A stretch of DNA of 13,917 nt from Ectocarpus siliculosus (GCA_000310025.1 FN649729.1:4597216-4611132); one strand, 5' to 3'. Positions 1 to 8,540 are shown, counted from the stretch's first letter. Notes: generated by a model from the sequence alone, not told the origin. Numbers and translations are program-made.

Positions 1-16
1 GCATACAGGATCTTGA

Positions 17-220
17 GACCAGCAGGGATTGCACAGACATCCAGACCCGATCTACATGCACCAGGAGCAAGGACAACAGCAGCAAGCAAGCATGCTCAGC
101 GGATATCGCCCGGACGGCAAGAAGCGGAGCCTCACCGAGGTATACCTGCCGCCCAGCTACTCATCGGCAGGGTTGGAGTGCGACCTCCACACGTACGACT
201 TCACGAAGAGGCGCCGTACG
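17..220 (+). CDS. probable internal or first exon of a plus-strand gene, product unknown
   Basis: A reading frame opens after a TGA at 14-16 and runs to a good donor: ACG is followed by GTGAGA at 221, leaving phase 0. The most protein-like part lies after a Gln-rich stretch (about residues 10-20 of the open frame). It is mixed hydrophilic, with SGYRPDGKKRSLTEVY, then a Pro/Ser/Tyr segment, and ends in the basic KRRRT. The left boundary is unresolved: an ATG at 56-58 could start translation, or one of several AG sites near 22-48 could be an acceptor. No family was recognised. Phase 0 is compatible with splicing to the phase-0 acceptor at 1196/1197, which would make this an upstream exon of the coiled-coil gene; that link is inference. 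Confidence 0.4.
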
Positions 221-1196
221 GTGAGAGCCTCTTGACACCCCACTACAGTAGTTGGCCGTGTGTGTTGCTGTGGTGTGTAGCCAGGCGCTTGATTTGATCA
301 CACACCATCAATCATGAACGAACCTGCTCATGTCCAATTTTGGTTCCGGTTGGCGCACCGGGATCGCAGAAATGCACAGCGGGCGAGCGAACCTTTCCCC
401 CTTTAGGGTAGAGAGCGGTGTGCGAAGGGTGTCAAACCCTAAGGTCTTACGGCGCAGGGCTACACGGCGTGGCGCGATCTTCGGAACGTTGCGATCTTGT
501 ACCTCTGCCTCCTCACTTTGCCAAAATCATATTTGTACCATGTGCCCTTGCCCTTTGCCGGTAACATCTTGGTTCGGTCTTCTGTAGGTCCGTTTTCTCT
601 GCGCGTCGGCTATCGATGTAAACGGGCAATCTGTCGTTGTGGATCTGCCGCAAGCTGCTGCGGTTTGCATCGTCTGTGCGCCCCACGTTCCCATCTTGTA
701 GGGTTCATCATGCCTTCACACCCGCCGGCAACCAAGCGTATCTAACCACAAACATGCTGGGTTGTTGTATGCGCGCAAATCCGTTTTTTCCTGCGCATAC
801 AAGGACACAGGGAACGTACGCATTGCATGTAGATCACGGGACCCGGTGATCCGCCATTTGTTTTTTTGTCGTATTCTGCTGCTGTAGACCGAAGGTGCTG
901 CCGCTGAGTGTACATTTGATCCGCCCGTCGTATGTAGGTATTGAGAGAATATTCAACACAAAAGCAACATCGTGTGTGGACGTCGGGACGGGGGAGCGGA
1001 GGGTGTGCGATGTTGCTGTCTCTGTCTGAGGCACAGCTGTGATTCATTCTGCAGCGAACACGAATGTACCGGCGTCATGCTGTCTGCACACTCACGTCAT
1101 CCGCAAAATGGAGCACATACGTGTAGCAGCAGCTTGTATCACTCACGACGCGCAAACACCTTCCCAACTGCTGCTGCTGCCGTTCTTGAAATTCAG
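221..1196. other. non-coding stretch, probable intron or intergenic DNA
   Basis: No convincing coding exon is seen in either strand. Open frames here are short, low in coding character and mutually overlapping. If the exons on both sides belong to one gene, this is a 976-base intron: donor GTGAGA at 221, and an acceptor preceded by a CTG-rich pyrimidine tract and ending TTCAG at 1196. The frame that runs from 972 into the coding region is probably only accidentally open before 1197. Confidence 0.45.
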
Positions 1197-2715
1197 GAGT
1201 CCGGCAGCGCCGTCACCTCCGGAGCGCCCAACGCTCGCACCCTCTTCACGCCCGCGGCGCCCAATGCCATGGAACAGGAGGTGCCGGTCTTCCACAAGCC
1301 CTCCTACGATGCAGGCCTCGATCGTCTTCTCAAGAAGGCACAGGACCACGAGATCGACATGCGCGGTGCTCTGGACGAGGCCGAGAGGAAGCTGCACGAG
1401 GCCAAAAAACGGGAGGCCATCCCCGCCTCCGAGCTTCTCCTTGGTACTTGTCGCGGCCTGAACCTAAAGGATCTCGCCAAAGAGCAGCAGGCGAACGCCG
1501 CCGAGAAGGCCAAGGTCGTGGAAGAGGCGGGTGCGACCACTCTCGACCTCCAGCGGAAGTTGGCCGAGTCCCGGGCGCACGCGGACGCCGCCGAGGTCAA
1601 GAAGGTCGCCCTTCTCCGCCGCCTCTCACACGAATCGTCCCTCGACTGCCCCCCGCACGACGACGTCGAGCTGACCAACGTCCAGGACGAGCACGAGGCG
1701 TGCCTCAAGAAGGTCAACGGGCTTCGGGCGCAGTGATACAGATACCTCCGCGTGCTCGAGTGGTACTACACCGGCGACCTCGACTACGTGAGCTCGTCCC
1801 TCCAGAGCTTGGCATCCTCCGACGACCTCTTGCCGCCCCACGTCCTGGCTGTGCTGTCTGCCGAAGACGCCAAGTGCGCCCAGGACACGGGCAGGGCCCG
1901 GGCGGCAGAACTGCACCTCTCTGCGGAGGACAAGTACCGGGAAATAGTGGACGAGGTAGGCACTCTGATTCCGTGCCTCGCCACCAGGCCATTGATCGAC
2001 GCGCGCGAACTGGCTCTGGCCGAGGAAAAGCTGGTGAAGGTATCGGCGATGGTGTCGGCGTTCAACCTGTTCCGCACTGCAGAGGCGAACAAGAAGATGG
2101 ACGCGCAGCGAGCCTGCAACGAGTACAACCAAGCCATGTCCGACGTTTCGCAGTGCGAGGAACTCCTTGAGGAAGCGGAGGTGCACGAGCAGGGGGCTCG
2201 GGTGAGTGTCATGGGTTTCATGCTTGTCTGTGCGTGCCAGCAGTACCGACTAACGTGCGTGTGCACCTTGTTGCGAAGGAGTACAACGAACGTCGTCGCA
2301 TTCCCTTTTGCCGTGCCCCGTCCAAACCAACAAGGAAATGCTGCAGTTAGTTGTTCCACACGAGCAAGGACAACAAACCCAAATGATTTGCAACTGGTGC
2401 CTGACGCAAATTGTAATGTACCCGCGCCTCTCTCCGCCTTGCGTGTTGGCGTTTTGTCCCTCTTGTCCTTCACTTCAGGCTGACCAAAACGAGGCCGAGC
2501 AGGCCGTGTTCGAGACGCAGCAAGACATCGAGAGGGTCCGGACCGAGATGAGCGACGTCGAGAAGCGGTTTGTCGACACTGACGACGACGACAAGGCCAT
2601 CAAGGAACTCGTGGCCGAGACCCGAGAAGCCTGGGACGAGGCCGTGTTGACGGTGGCTCGCACCAAGCAGCACTTTGACTCAGCAGTGTTGCGGACAGCA
2701 TGCGTGTGGCCGTGA
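1197..2715 (+). CDS. coiled-coil protein gene with an in-frame stop (possible pseudogene)
   Basis: Two exons are visible: 1197-2201 and 2479 to about 2685-2715, separated by a 277-base intron with donor CGG/GTGAGT and acceptor CTTCAG/GCT, phase 0 on both sides. Coding can begin at the CTG-rich acceptor before 1197 or at the ATG at 1269, whose context GCCATGG is strong. The protein is highly charged, rich in Glu, Lys, Ala and Leu with heptad-like spacing, and looks like long coiled coils interrupted around VLEWYYTGDLDYV. It shows no catalytic motif, signal peptide or membrane segment. A TGA at 1734-1736 interrupts the frame, but the same frame resumes at once with equally good coding character for 155 more codons, so the stop looks like a nonsense change (155 codons translated from M1269). 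The 3' end is uncertain: the frame reaches TGA at 2713-2715, with weak donors at 2686 and 2704. A structural or scaffold role is possible but unproven. Confidence 0.6.
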
Positions 2716-2937
2716 TGGTTTATTGTCGTGTTCCTCGCTCTCTTGTTGTTTGATGTTGTTGTTACTGCTTGATGATTAGTCTAGTCGCCCTGATACTTAC
2801 TTGTGCTCATCGTATTTCATTGTTTTGCGTTTGAAACAAATCAATGAATCAAGTGTGTGACGATAGGCTCTCTTCAACAGGAACAGGAAAATGTACTCGG
2901 AAGCTGCTGGTGCTGCTGTCACCTATATTACTTCCAG

Positions 2938-3033
2938 TTTTCTGCGGTCAACGACCAGGCGTTATACAACGTATCATCAGCCCGCAATTTTCTGATTGAT
3001 ATCCATTTTGAACGGCAGGCTGAAGAAAGAATG
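2938..3033 (+). CDS. candidate further exon of the coiled-coil gene
   Basis: Acceptor TTCCAG at 2937 follows a pyrimidine-rich CTGCTGCTG tract. Donor ATG/GTAACA is at 3033/3034. Both edges are phase 0. The 32 codons read FSAVNDQALYN at the start and end in ERQAEERM, helical and charged like the preceding exons. It could splice to the GCA/GTGTTG donor at 2685/2686, but that donor is weak and the exon is short, so this is a tentative call. A competing acceptor (AACGGCAG) lies inside it. Confidence 0.25.
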
Positions 3034-3317
3034 GTAACACTGCTGCTTTTTGTATGTACTGCTGTTGTGTGCATCCGCATAGAGACCTGATGATCCAGAG
3101 AGTGATTCGTAGGTTATAGTCATGATTGGAGCAGAGAGTAAATATGCCGAAGAGAGAGGCGGTGCTGAATTGATATCCATCCGCGCGTTTGCTTGCTCCT
3201 CGTCCTGAAAAATCCCAACGGACAAAAAACTGAGCGAGCTTGGCGAGAGTCTCATTCTCTTTGCGCGGAGTCCTCTTCTTCCAAATCATGCCATTACAAA
3301 TAACAACGCCGGTGTGC
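3034..3317. other. left flank of the transposon, no gene seen
   Basis: No supported coding sequence. It contains CTGCTG and TGTACTGCTGT motifs of the sort scattered through the introns here. If the candidate terminal exon at 7541 belongs to the gene on the left, this stretch is the part of the interrupted intron on the left of the element. Confidence 0.4.
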
Positions 3318-3319
3318 TA
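3318..3319. repeat. TA target-site duplication, left copy (right copy 7502-7503)
   Basis: TA abuts both terminal repeats. Removing the element and one TA would join GTGTGC-TA to ACCACTC, giving the predicted empty site. Confidence 0.8.
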
Positions 3320-3334
3320 CAGTGGTATTTTTCC
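3320..3334 (+). repeat. left terminal inverted repeat of the transposon
   Basis: Reads CAGTGGTATTTTTCC and matches the reverse complement of 7487-7501 at all 15 positions. It is preceded by TA at 3318-3319. Confidence 0.92.
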
Positions 3335-3800
3335 TGAGGCCGAATTTCGTTGTCCCTCCATAACTTTTGACTGAAGTGGAGAACAAAAAAAAAAAAAACA
3401 TGTTATTAACGCCCGCGAAGAGGCGCAAAAGAGTAGCGAGTCGGAAAAAAAAAAAAGGGAAAATTATGCCTTTCGCCGGGGCTCGAACGTTAGTCCTGGG
3501 TCATTTTTGCACCATTTTTGTTTTTTTTTGCGTCGATTTTTTTTTTTCTTTTTCTTTTTTTTGGTTGCAAACATGCGTCACGTCGAGTAAAACACCCCCA
3601 AACACCGCACAAACGCAGGTACCCTTCACCTACTGTACTGTATCACCCTACAGCAACTTTTGGCAACGAGCAACCGCACAAAATACGTGTATTCACACAA
3701 AAAAAAAAAAAACACAGGTAAAAAAGCTGAGAAAATGTGGCGAAAACAGGGGGAAAAAAGTCAGTGCTGGACAGCACAAGGAATACAAACGCATGCCTCT
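3335..3800. other. left subterminal region and transposase 3' region, homopolymer-rich
   Basis: No coding sequence is supported between the left repeat and the transposase stop. It holds runs of 14 A (3385-3398), 12 A (3445-3456), a long T-rich block (about 3520-3562) and an A run near 3700-3712. A small hairpin, GTGCT-GGAC-AGCAC, lies near 3765-3778. No AATAAA signal is visible downstream of the transposase stop in minus-strand sense. Confidence 0.6.
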
Positions 3801-6800
3801 CTACTTCCTCCACGTGTTCGGCGTCGGGCGCCTGTGGGACTTGAATTTCTTGTAGATCTCCTTGCCCGTGGGTCCAAGTGCACGTGCCTTCAGGTACACG
3901 AGGGCATGCGTGTAAGCCTTCTTGCAGTAAGCCTGGACTACCGCAATGGCCTGTCTATCCTTCTCCGGTCTAAAGCTCAACGGCACGTTTTTGCGCAAGC
4001 ATTCCATCGAATATGTGCAGTTCTGGCGCGTCCAGTCCTTCGCACGGCCCCAAACGAGCTTGATGGGGTTGCACTCGCAGTGGTACTTGGGGAGCATCAC
4101 GCAGACTCCCCCGTGCCGCCGCATCAACAGCACCAGACTAGAGTCAACTTCCTTGAAGTCTCGCTGCTCTCCCAGAACATGCTCCATGCTCATGCTGAGG
4201 TCCTTCTTCTCGCCCGTCCCCCCCAACTTCGACATGCCCTTCTTCAGCAACCCCCTCTCGAACAAGATCTGCCGCATCCCCTTCAGCTTCCCGACATACT
4301 CCGACGGTCGGAGGTGCTCGGCGTAGAAGGGGGGGTCGTCCCCCCTTTGGAAAACCAAGTGCTGTGTCGTGCCAGCTTTGAGGAGTGGCGTATCTTCCAG
4401 AATCGTCACGGCATCCATCGCCGCAAGCTCTTCTCCCTTTCTCACTCCACCGAAACCCACGTTCATCCCGCTCACCCTTGGCGCGCCGACCTCTAGGCAG
4501 TCATGGCAGGACGACCAGTCGAACAGGCACACAGGCTTGTGGTTGGGGTAGAGGACGGCCACCACATCCAGGACGTCGTTCGTGTGGTCCAGCATTTTCA
4601 GACCGGTCCAGTAGCCCTCCTTGTTCTTGCCGTACTCGAAGAGATGGAAGGACCAATAGTTGCCGTCGTCGTCGACATGCAGCATGTCGATTGGCCGGTA
4701 CTTCTCTGGTTTGATGTTCTCCCCTCGTCTAGCTGCAGCGGCCGACTCACGGCAACGTTTCTTCCGGTTGCTCTCGGCCTCAGCTACCTGGCTCGGCGAC
4801 GCCGAAAAGAAGCCAACGTTGTGGATGATCGTTCCTGACACCATGATGCCCTGGCCGGGTGACTTCTTTATTACCACACGCTGGTCTTTCCTGAACCACG
4901 CCCACTTCTGGTCGTCGTTGGCTGCCGAAGAAAGAAGAAGAAAACAGGGGCGGCCAAAAAAAAAAGAATCAGAGAGTGCAACAAAAACGTTCAGTACTCT
5001 GCTGTAATGTACAGTACTCCTACACAGTACTGCTGTATGTGCGAGACCACTGCACACAACCCAACCTTGTCGAAGTATTTTTGCAACTTTAACTTCACGT
5101 GGTGGACGACAATTTTTGCATTGCTCTACAATATTTTTATGTTTTGACTTGACTTCCCACTAACCTCGGAAGATGCTCTCGTCCTGGTAGAGAAGCAAGG
5201 CCTTCTTCCCGTCCGGGTACGTTTTCTTGCTCTGTACTTTAGCTTGCAGGTCAGGCGACAGGTCCGCCAACGCCGATTGTAGATCGTCGACACTCACCCA
5301 GACACCGTCACCTTCCTGCATGCGGTCGGCCTCCGGCACTTCGTTCACGTCAATGCCCCAGGCCTCGGCTTCCTCGTTCGGCACCGGAATCCACACGTCC
5401 ATGCGGTCGCGAGCGTCGAACAGTTGCGGCAGAAAGTCGTTGTTCCGGTACTTGAGGGTCTCCGGGTCGTCGTGGCCGTCGAAGTAGAGACCCTTTTTGG
5501 CACCGTGGTACTCGCACCCTAGCTTCTTCAGCCATGCCGTTGCTGTAGACAGGGAGATGAAACGCTTCCCGGGAACGGGGGGCTCGCCATCTTTCTCTGT
5601 TGGTTCTTCCCGCCGCACTCTCAAGCCGTCGAAAGGGTCGAAGTCCTCCGTCTCCAGCGCCTCCAGCTTGGGCATGATGGTCTTGTTGATCCACTTGCGG
5701 AAATCTTCTGCCGTCTTGTTGGCTTCACCGCTCAGTATGCCGCAGTTGTCCAGCATCCACTGCTTCACCAGCTTTTGGATGCCTTCGTCGAGCTCCAGGA
5801 GAAAGGTCCGCTGGAAGCGACCTTTTTCTGGCGGCTTGATTTTGCCGCGTGCTAGAAAACCATGCTCCCAGTCGTTTACGGTTCCAATGCTTCGTCTGCC
5901 CACTCGTGCGGCAGCTGCTAGCGCATCGGTGCGGTTGACCCCGTCTTGCTGGAGAAGGTACAGATGGAGCAACGTCATGGCCTGTTGAACCACGTGGGCC
6001 AGCTGGTAGTTGGACAGGGCAGCCCCCGGTGCGCTCGCCTCGTCCTGTGGAGAATGCCGGAGGGAGAGAGCGAGGGTGTGGGGACGGGGGGGTTAAACAA
6101 CTGTTGTCGATGAAATGAACGTTACAGTATTGCTTTCGGATGTGCACTGCACAGCAGAGGCGCCCATGGTGCTGGGCGGACGCAGCAGCAACTTAACAGC
6201 AGTGTTTTACAGCAGTATACTTATTCGAGTGGTGACACTGTACACAGCAGTACAGTGGTTAAAGGAGAAAGTAGTTTGCGGCAGTACATTACTGCTGTAC
6301 AGCAGTTCTTTACACACTCAAAAAAAACACTCACATCTTCCAGTGCCGCTGCCGCACTGATGGCCTTCTGCGCATCCCTCAACACGGTATCAAAATACTC
6401 GATGCTGTCCGCGCGAAATTCATCCGCCGCCGCCTCAACCGCCCGTGCTCTGAGATCTGCCTCGCGAGCACGCTTGATCTTTTTTCTAGCCTGCGATGTG
6501 TTGTACGTGCCCTTGTTCATGTACCTCTTCATCGCCTCATCGGCCATCTCAGGCTCAGTTGCCTTCCACGCCCGCAACAATTCTGCCAGCGTCCCAGCTT
6601 GAAGTTCGAGTGCGCCTGGAAAGGCTTTGACGAGCTCCTCGCGCAGCATGGTAGCTCTTTCTCGCCGGGCCCTCTTTCCTAGGCTTCCTTTCTTCCTCCC
6701 GGCGCCCTCTCTGGCGCCGCCGCACCCTTCTCGCAACCTTTCGGCGCCTCCAACACCAGGTTCTTGAAGAGAACCAGGTGCGGGAGCTGCAAGTCTGACA

Positions 6801-7117
6801 CCCGTTGTAACCCGGGAGGGTGGTTGCTGGATCGCTTCATGCTGGATGGTCTTTGCTGCAAGGTCTAACCATGTTTGCGCTGTGATGGTTCTGCATGCTT
6901 GAGACTCGGCGGCTCTGTCTCTGCCACGTGCACTCTTCGTGGTGAACGTCCGGCTGTGCCACTGAAGTAACGGCTGGCCGGCCTGGCTGCTGTGTCTTGC
7001 TTTCAGACCAATGCGGTACTTTCGTGGAGCCCCTCTGTGCACCTCGAGTTCTCCGAGCTCGTACTCAGCAGGCAGAGTTCCCTTCACATGCAGCAGCGCA
7101 TCTGTATCGGGGTCCAT
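3801..7117 (-). CDS. DDE transposase, IS630-Tc1-mariner superfamily, three exons, catalytic Glu replaced by Lys
   Basis: Exons are 7117-6335, 6044-5165 and 4921-3801; introns of 290 bp (GTGAGT...CACAG) and 243 bp (GTTAGT...GGCAG) join in frame to give 927 residues. The start ATG at 7117 has a strong context, GGGACCATGG. Residues 1-261 form a family-atypical extension with a basic, nuclear-signal-like stretch (about 141-156) and a charged helical part. Residues about 282-325 look like a helix-turn-helix for binding the ends. The catalytic fold follows: first Asp D549 in LLLYQDESIF, EGYW at about 656-659, second Asp D689 in CLFDWSSCH, MNVGFGG from 707, and LPKYHCECNPIK ending at 842. These blocks match the fungal/stramenopile transposases with a large spacer between second Asp and Glu (152 residues here). 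The acid normally ending NPIE is Lys (AAG at 4053-4051), which should abolish strand transfer. The enzyme would act in the nucleus, cutting at the TIRs and inserting at TA. The exon-1 start could alternatively be M157 or an unseen upstream exon. Confidence 0.85.
4991..5040. repeat. cluster of CAGTACT/CTGCTGTA palindromic motifs in transposase intron 2
   Basis: Three CAGTACT copies and two CTGCTGTA copies sit within 50 bases (for example CACAGTACTGCTGTATG at 5023-5039). They can pair with each other as small hairpins. The motif family recurs in transposase intron 1 but not in the exons. Confidence 0.6.
6191..6305. repeat. palindromic CAGTA/CTGCTGTA cluster in transposase intron 1
   Basis: Includes the hairpin GCAGTA-CAT-TACTGC (6281-6295) and the perfect 14-base palindrome CTGCTGTACAGCAG (6292-6305), plus several TACAGCAG/CAGCAGT copies from about 6198. 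It lies wholly inside the 290-base intron, upstream of the acceptor in minus-strand sense. Confidence 0.6.
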
Positions 7118-7417
7118 GGTCCCGCCCAAGATCTGTGGCAAAAGCGTACCCTGCACGCCCTGAGAAATTTGAAATTTTCCTCTGCTATGCAGACGCTCGG
7201 AGGTTCCAACCAAACGTTTTTAGAACCCATTTTTTGCGGGGATTCCAAAAATGGAACTTTTTTTTGCGGCAAAAAAAGTCTTCGTCGTCGATTGCGCGTT
7301 TTTCCTATTTCTCGCCGATTCTATGAAAACGGCCAACCCAGCGTAGCTCGTGCCCATCTAATTTGCCGCAGCCAAAAGTGTGTTCATTCGAAAGCTCTCG
7401 TTCATAGCTTTCACATG

Positions 7418-7424
7418 ATATATA
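7418..7424 (-). promoter_or_regulatory. TATA-like element upstream of the transposase
   Basis: Minus strand reads TATATAT about 300 bases upstream of the transposase ATG, between it and the right terminal repeat. It is the only such motif in the 384-base leader. Placement is plausible, but the motif is common by chance in AT-rich DNA. Confidence 0.25.
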
Positions 7425-7486
7425 GTTTGCTGTGTGAATCGTCTGCATAGTGGAGATATTAATCAATTGTGCCTGGGCTGGGGGCC

Positions 7487-7501
7487 GGAAAAATACCACT
7501 G
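7487..7501 (-). repeat. right terminal inverted repeat of the transposon
   Basis: Plus strand reads GGAAAAATACCACTG, the exact complement of the left end, and is followed by TA at 7502-7503. Confidence 0.92.
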
Positions 7502-7540
7502 TAACCACTCTTCTTTTGTTGTGCGTTGGCTAGCGTCCAG

Positions 7541-7668
7541 TGGTCGTGGACGTCGAAAAGGTGTTTGGGAGTGATCCGTTCAAACTTGCTGTTTCTTCAC
7601 GCCTGCCTACCCTACAGCAGAGCAGCAGTAGAAGAGGCGATTTCGTGCTCGTAGCTGTCGCGAGCTGA
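7541..7668 (+). CDS. candidate terminal exon of a plus-strand gene right of the transposon
   Basis: A pyrimidine-rich tract (CTCTTCTTTTGTTG) leads to the acceptor GTCCAG at 7540. The frame then runs in phase 1 (first two bases complete a codon) through about 41 codons to TGA at 7666-7668. It begins VVVDVEKVFGSDPFKLAV and ends in a Ser/Gln-rich stretch and VLVAVAS. The codon pattern looks coding, and no family is recognised. Its upstream partner is unknown: no visible donor left of the transposon has matching phase, so an exon may be missing or the call may be wrong. If correct, the transposon sits in the intron just before it. Confidence 0.33.
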
Positions 7669-8223
7669 GAGAAATCGGCCGCGGTCAATGAACCGCTTAC
7701 TACCGCGGTCAAGTTTTCTTAGTAGAAGGCCGTGTGGCCACGGCTGCTTCCCCAATTGAGTTTCCTTACTTCAAGTAAGTGCCGGTTGTGTCATCTTGGT
7801 ACGATGATGGCGTCACGGGGCAGACTCCAAAACCAACCCTCGAAGAGACGACAAAGTGCATACAATACATACAGACAGCAGTAGCAGTAGCAACCTACCC
7901 ATGTTGCGCAAGGGAATAGATGCGATTTTTTTGAAATTTTGGCCCTACGGACGCAATGCAAGAGGAGCCATCGAATGGTCTGCACGCACAGAATGTACTG
8001 AGGTGATCGATAGATGTGCAGCAGGCACACACAGATAGCGCACGCGATGGATGTAGCGAAAAAAAGGATTATCCCCCATTTTGTGCCCAAACACGCCAGG
8101 TATACCCCATTTTTGTCAATTGCCCTAGTTTTTTTATTATTTTCGAAAACAAAAGTGCCTGCAAGTAGGCTTGTGCGTTGTTACGTTTGTTACCATTGGC
8201 TCACATCTTGTTTACGAAACAGA
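7669..8223. other. intergenic stretch, no gene seen; small hairpins
   Basis: Holds a direct repeat CCGCGGTCAA (7679-7688 and 7703-7712) and a perfect hairpin GCCGTG-TGGC-CACGGC (7729-7744), shortly after the candidate terminal exon. The rest, including an AT-rich part near 8050-8160, shows no coding character on either strand. Confidence 0.5.
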
Positions 8224-8238
8224 CAGCAGCAGCAGCAG
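8224..8238 (+). repeat. (CAG)5 microsatellite
   Basis: Five perfect CAG units. Similar short CAG runs occur near 8933 and in several introns. Confidence 0.8.
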
Positions 8239-8300
8239 TAAAGACGTTGAGTTGTGGGGACGCCAGCCAGTCGGTGTGATTTACATCAGAGAGGGAGGGC

Positions 8301-8431
8301 TGGTATCTACCGTCAGGCAGAGAGGGGGATGGTATTTACCGTCAGACCGGGGGTGGTATATACCGTCAGCTAGAGGGGGGGTGGTATTTACCGTCAGCTA
8401 TAAGGGGGGGTGGTATTCATCATCAGCCAGA
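8301..8431 (+). repeat. minisatellite, five units of 24-29 bases
   Basis: Units begin at 8301, 8330, 8354, 8382 and 8411, each of the form TGGTATTTACCGTCAG followed by a purine/G-rich spacer such as CTAGAGGGGGGG. The last unit is degenerate (TGGTATTCATCATCAG). An open frame crosses it, but its repetitive translation is not a gene. Confidence 0.85.
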
Positions 8432-8540
8432 GAGGGTTGGGTTTGGTTGGGTTTTGGGTTTGGTTGGGTTTTGGGTTTGGTTGGGTTAGGTTTGGTTAGG
8501 TTGGATTGGGTTTGGGTTGGGTTGGGTTGGGTTGGGGTTG
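8432..8540 (+). repeat. G/T-rich tract of GGTTGGGTTTGGTTGGGTTTT-type repeats
   Basis: More than 100 bases contain almost only G and T in irregular GGGTTT/GGTTGGG units, with GGGTTG tandemly repeated at the right end. Telomere-like in composition but not a regular TTTAGGG or TTAGGG array. Multiple closely spaced G3 runs could form G-quadruplexes. Confidence 0.8.

Larger units (their letters stand above)
3320..7501 (-). mobile_element. Tc1/mariner-IS630-like DNA transposon, complete between both ends
   Basis: The element is 4182 bp. Both ends carry the same 15 bases in inverted orientation, CAGTGGTATTTTTCC at 3320-3334 and its complement at 7487-7501. Each is flanked directly by TA (3318-3319 and 7502-7503), the target duplication typical of the Tc1/mariner superfamily. 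Similarity beyond the 15 bases is weak. Inside lies a single minus-strand transposase gene in three exons, 3801-7117. The right-hand 384 bases hold the presumed promoter and the left-hand 480 bases the 3' region, which is rich in A and T runs. Coding potential is unbroken after splicing, so the insertion is probably not ancient. The catalytic Glu-to-Lys change makes autonomous activity doubtful. Coordinates are secure because repeat and TA agree at both ends. Confidence 0.9.

Noticed and set aside
1734-1736. Selenocysteine codon
   Set aside because: No redox-type context around it and no convincing SECIS-like structure noticed downstream; a nonsense change is simpler.
1626-2473. Long minus-strand open frames opposite the coiled-coil exon (up to 229 codons)
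   Set aside because: They are shadows of GC-rich codon bias: the plus strand has coiled-coil composition, a strong ATG and consensus splice sites, while the antisense products are low-complexity Ser/Arg/Val mixtures.
3468-3502. tRNA-like GGGGCTCGAAC stretch suggesting a T-arm on the minus strand
   Set aside because: The bases beside the loop cannot form the T-stem (CCGGG against GTTAG), and no acceptor or anticodon arm can be built.
3946-5007. Plus-strand open frames opposite the transposase third exon
   Set aside because: The minus-strand product carries family motifs across the same bases, so these are antisense shadows.
8432-8540. Interstitial telomere
   Set aside because: The tract is irregular GGTT/GGGTTT/GGGTTG, not a TTTAGGG or TTAGGG array, so telomeric origin is not supported.
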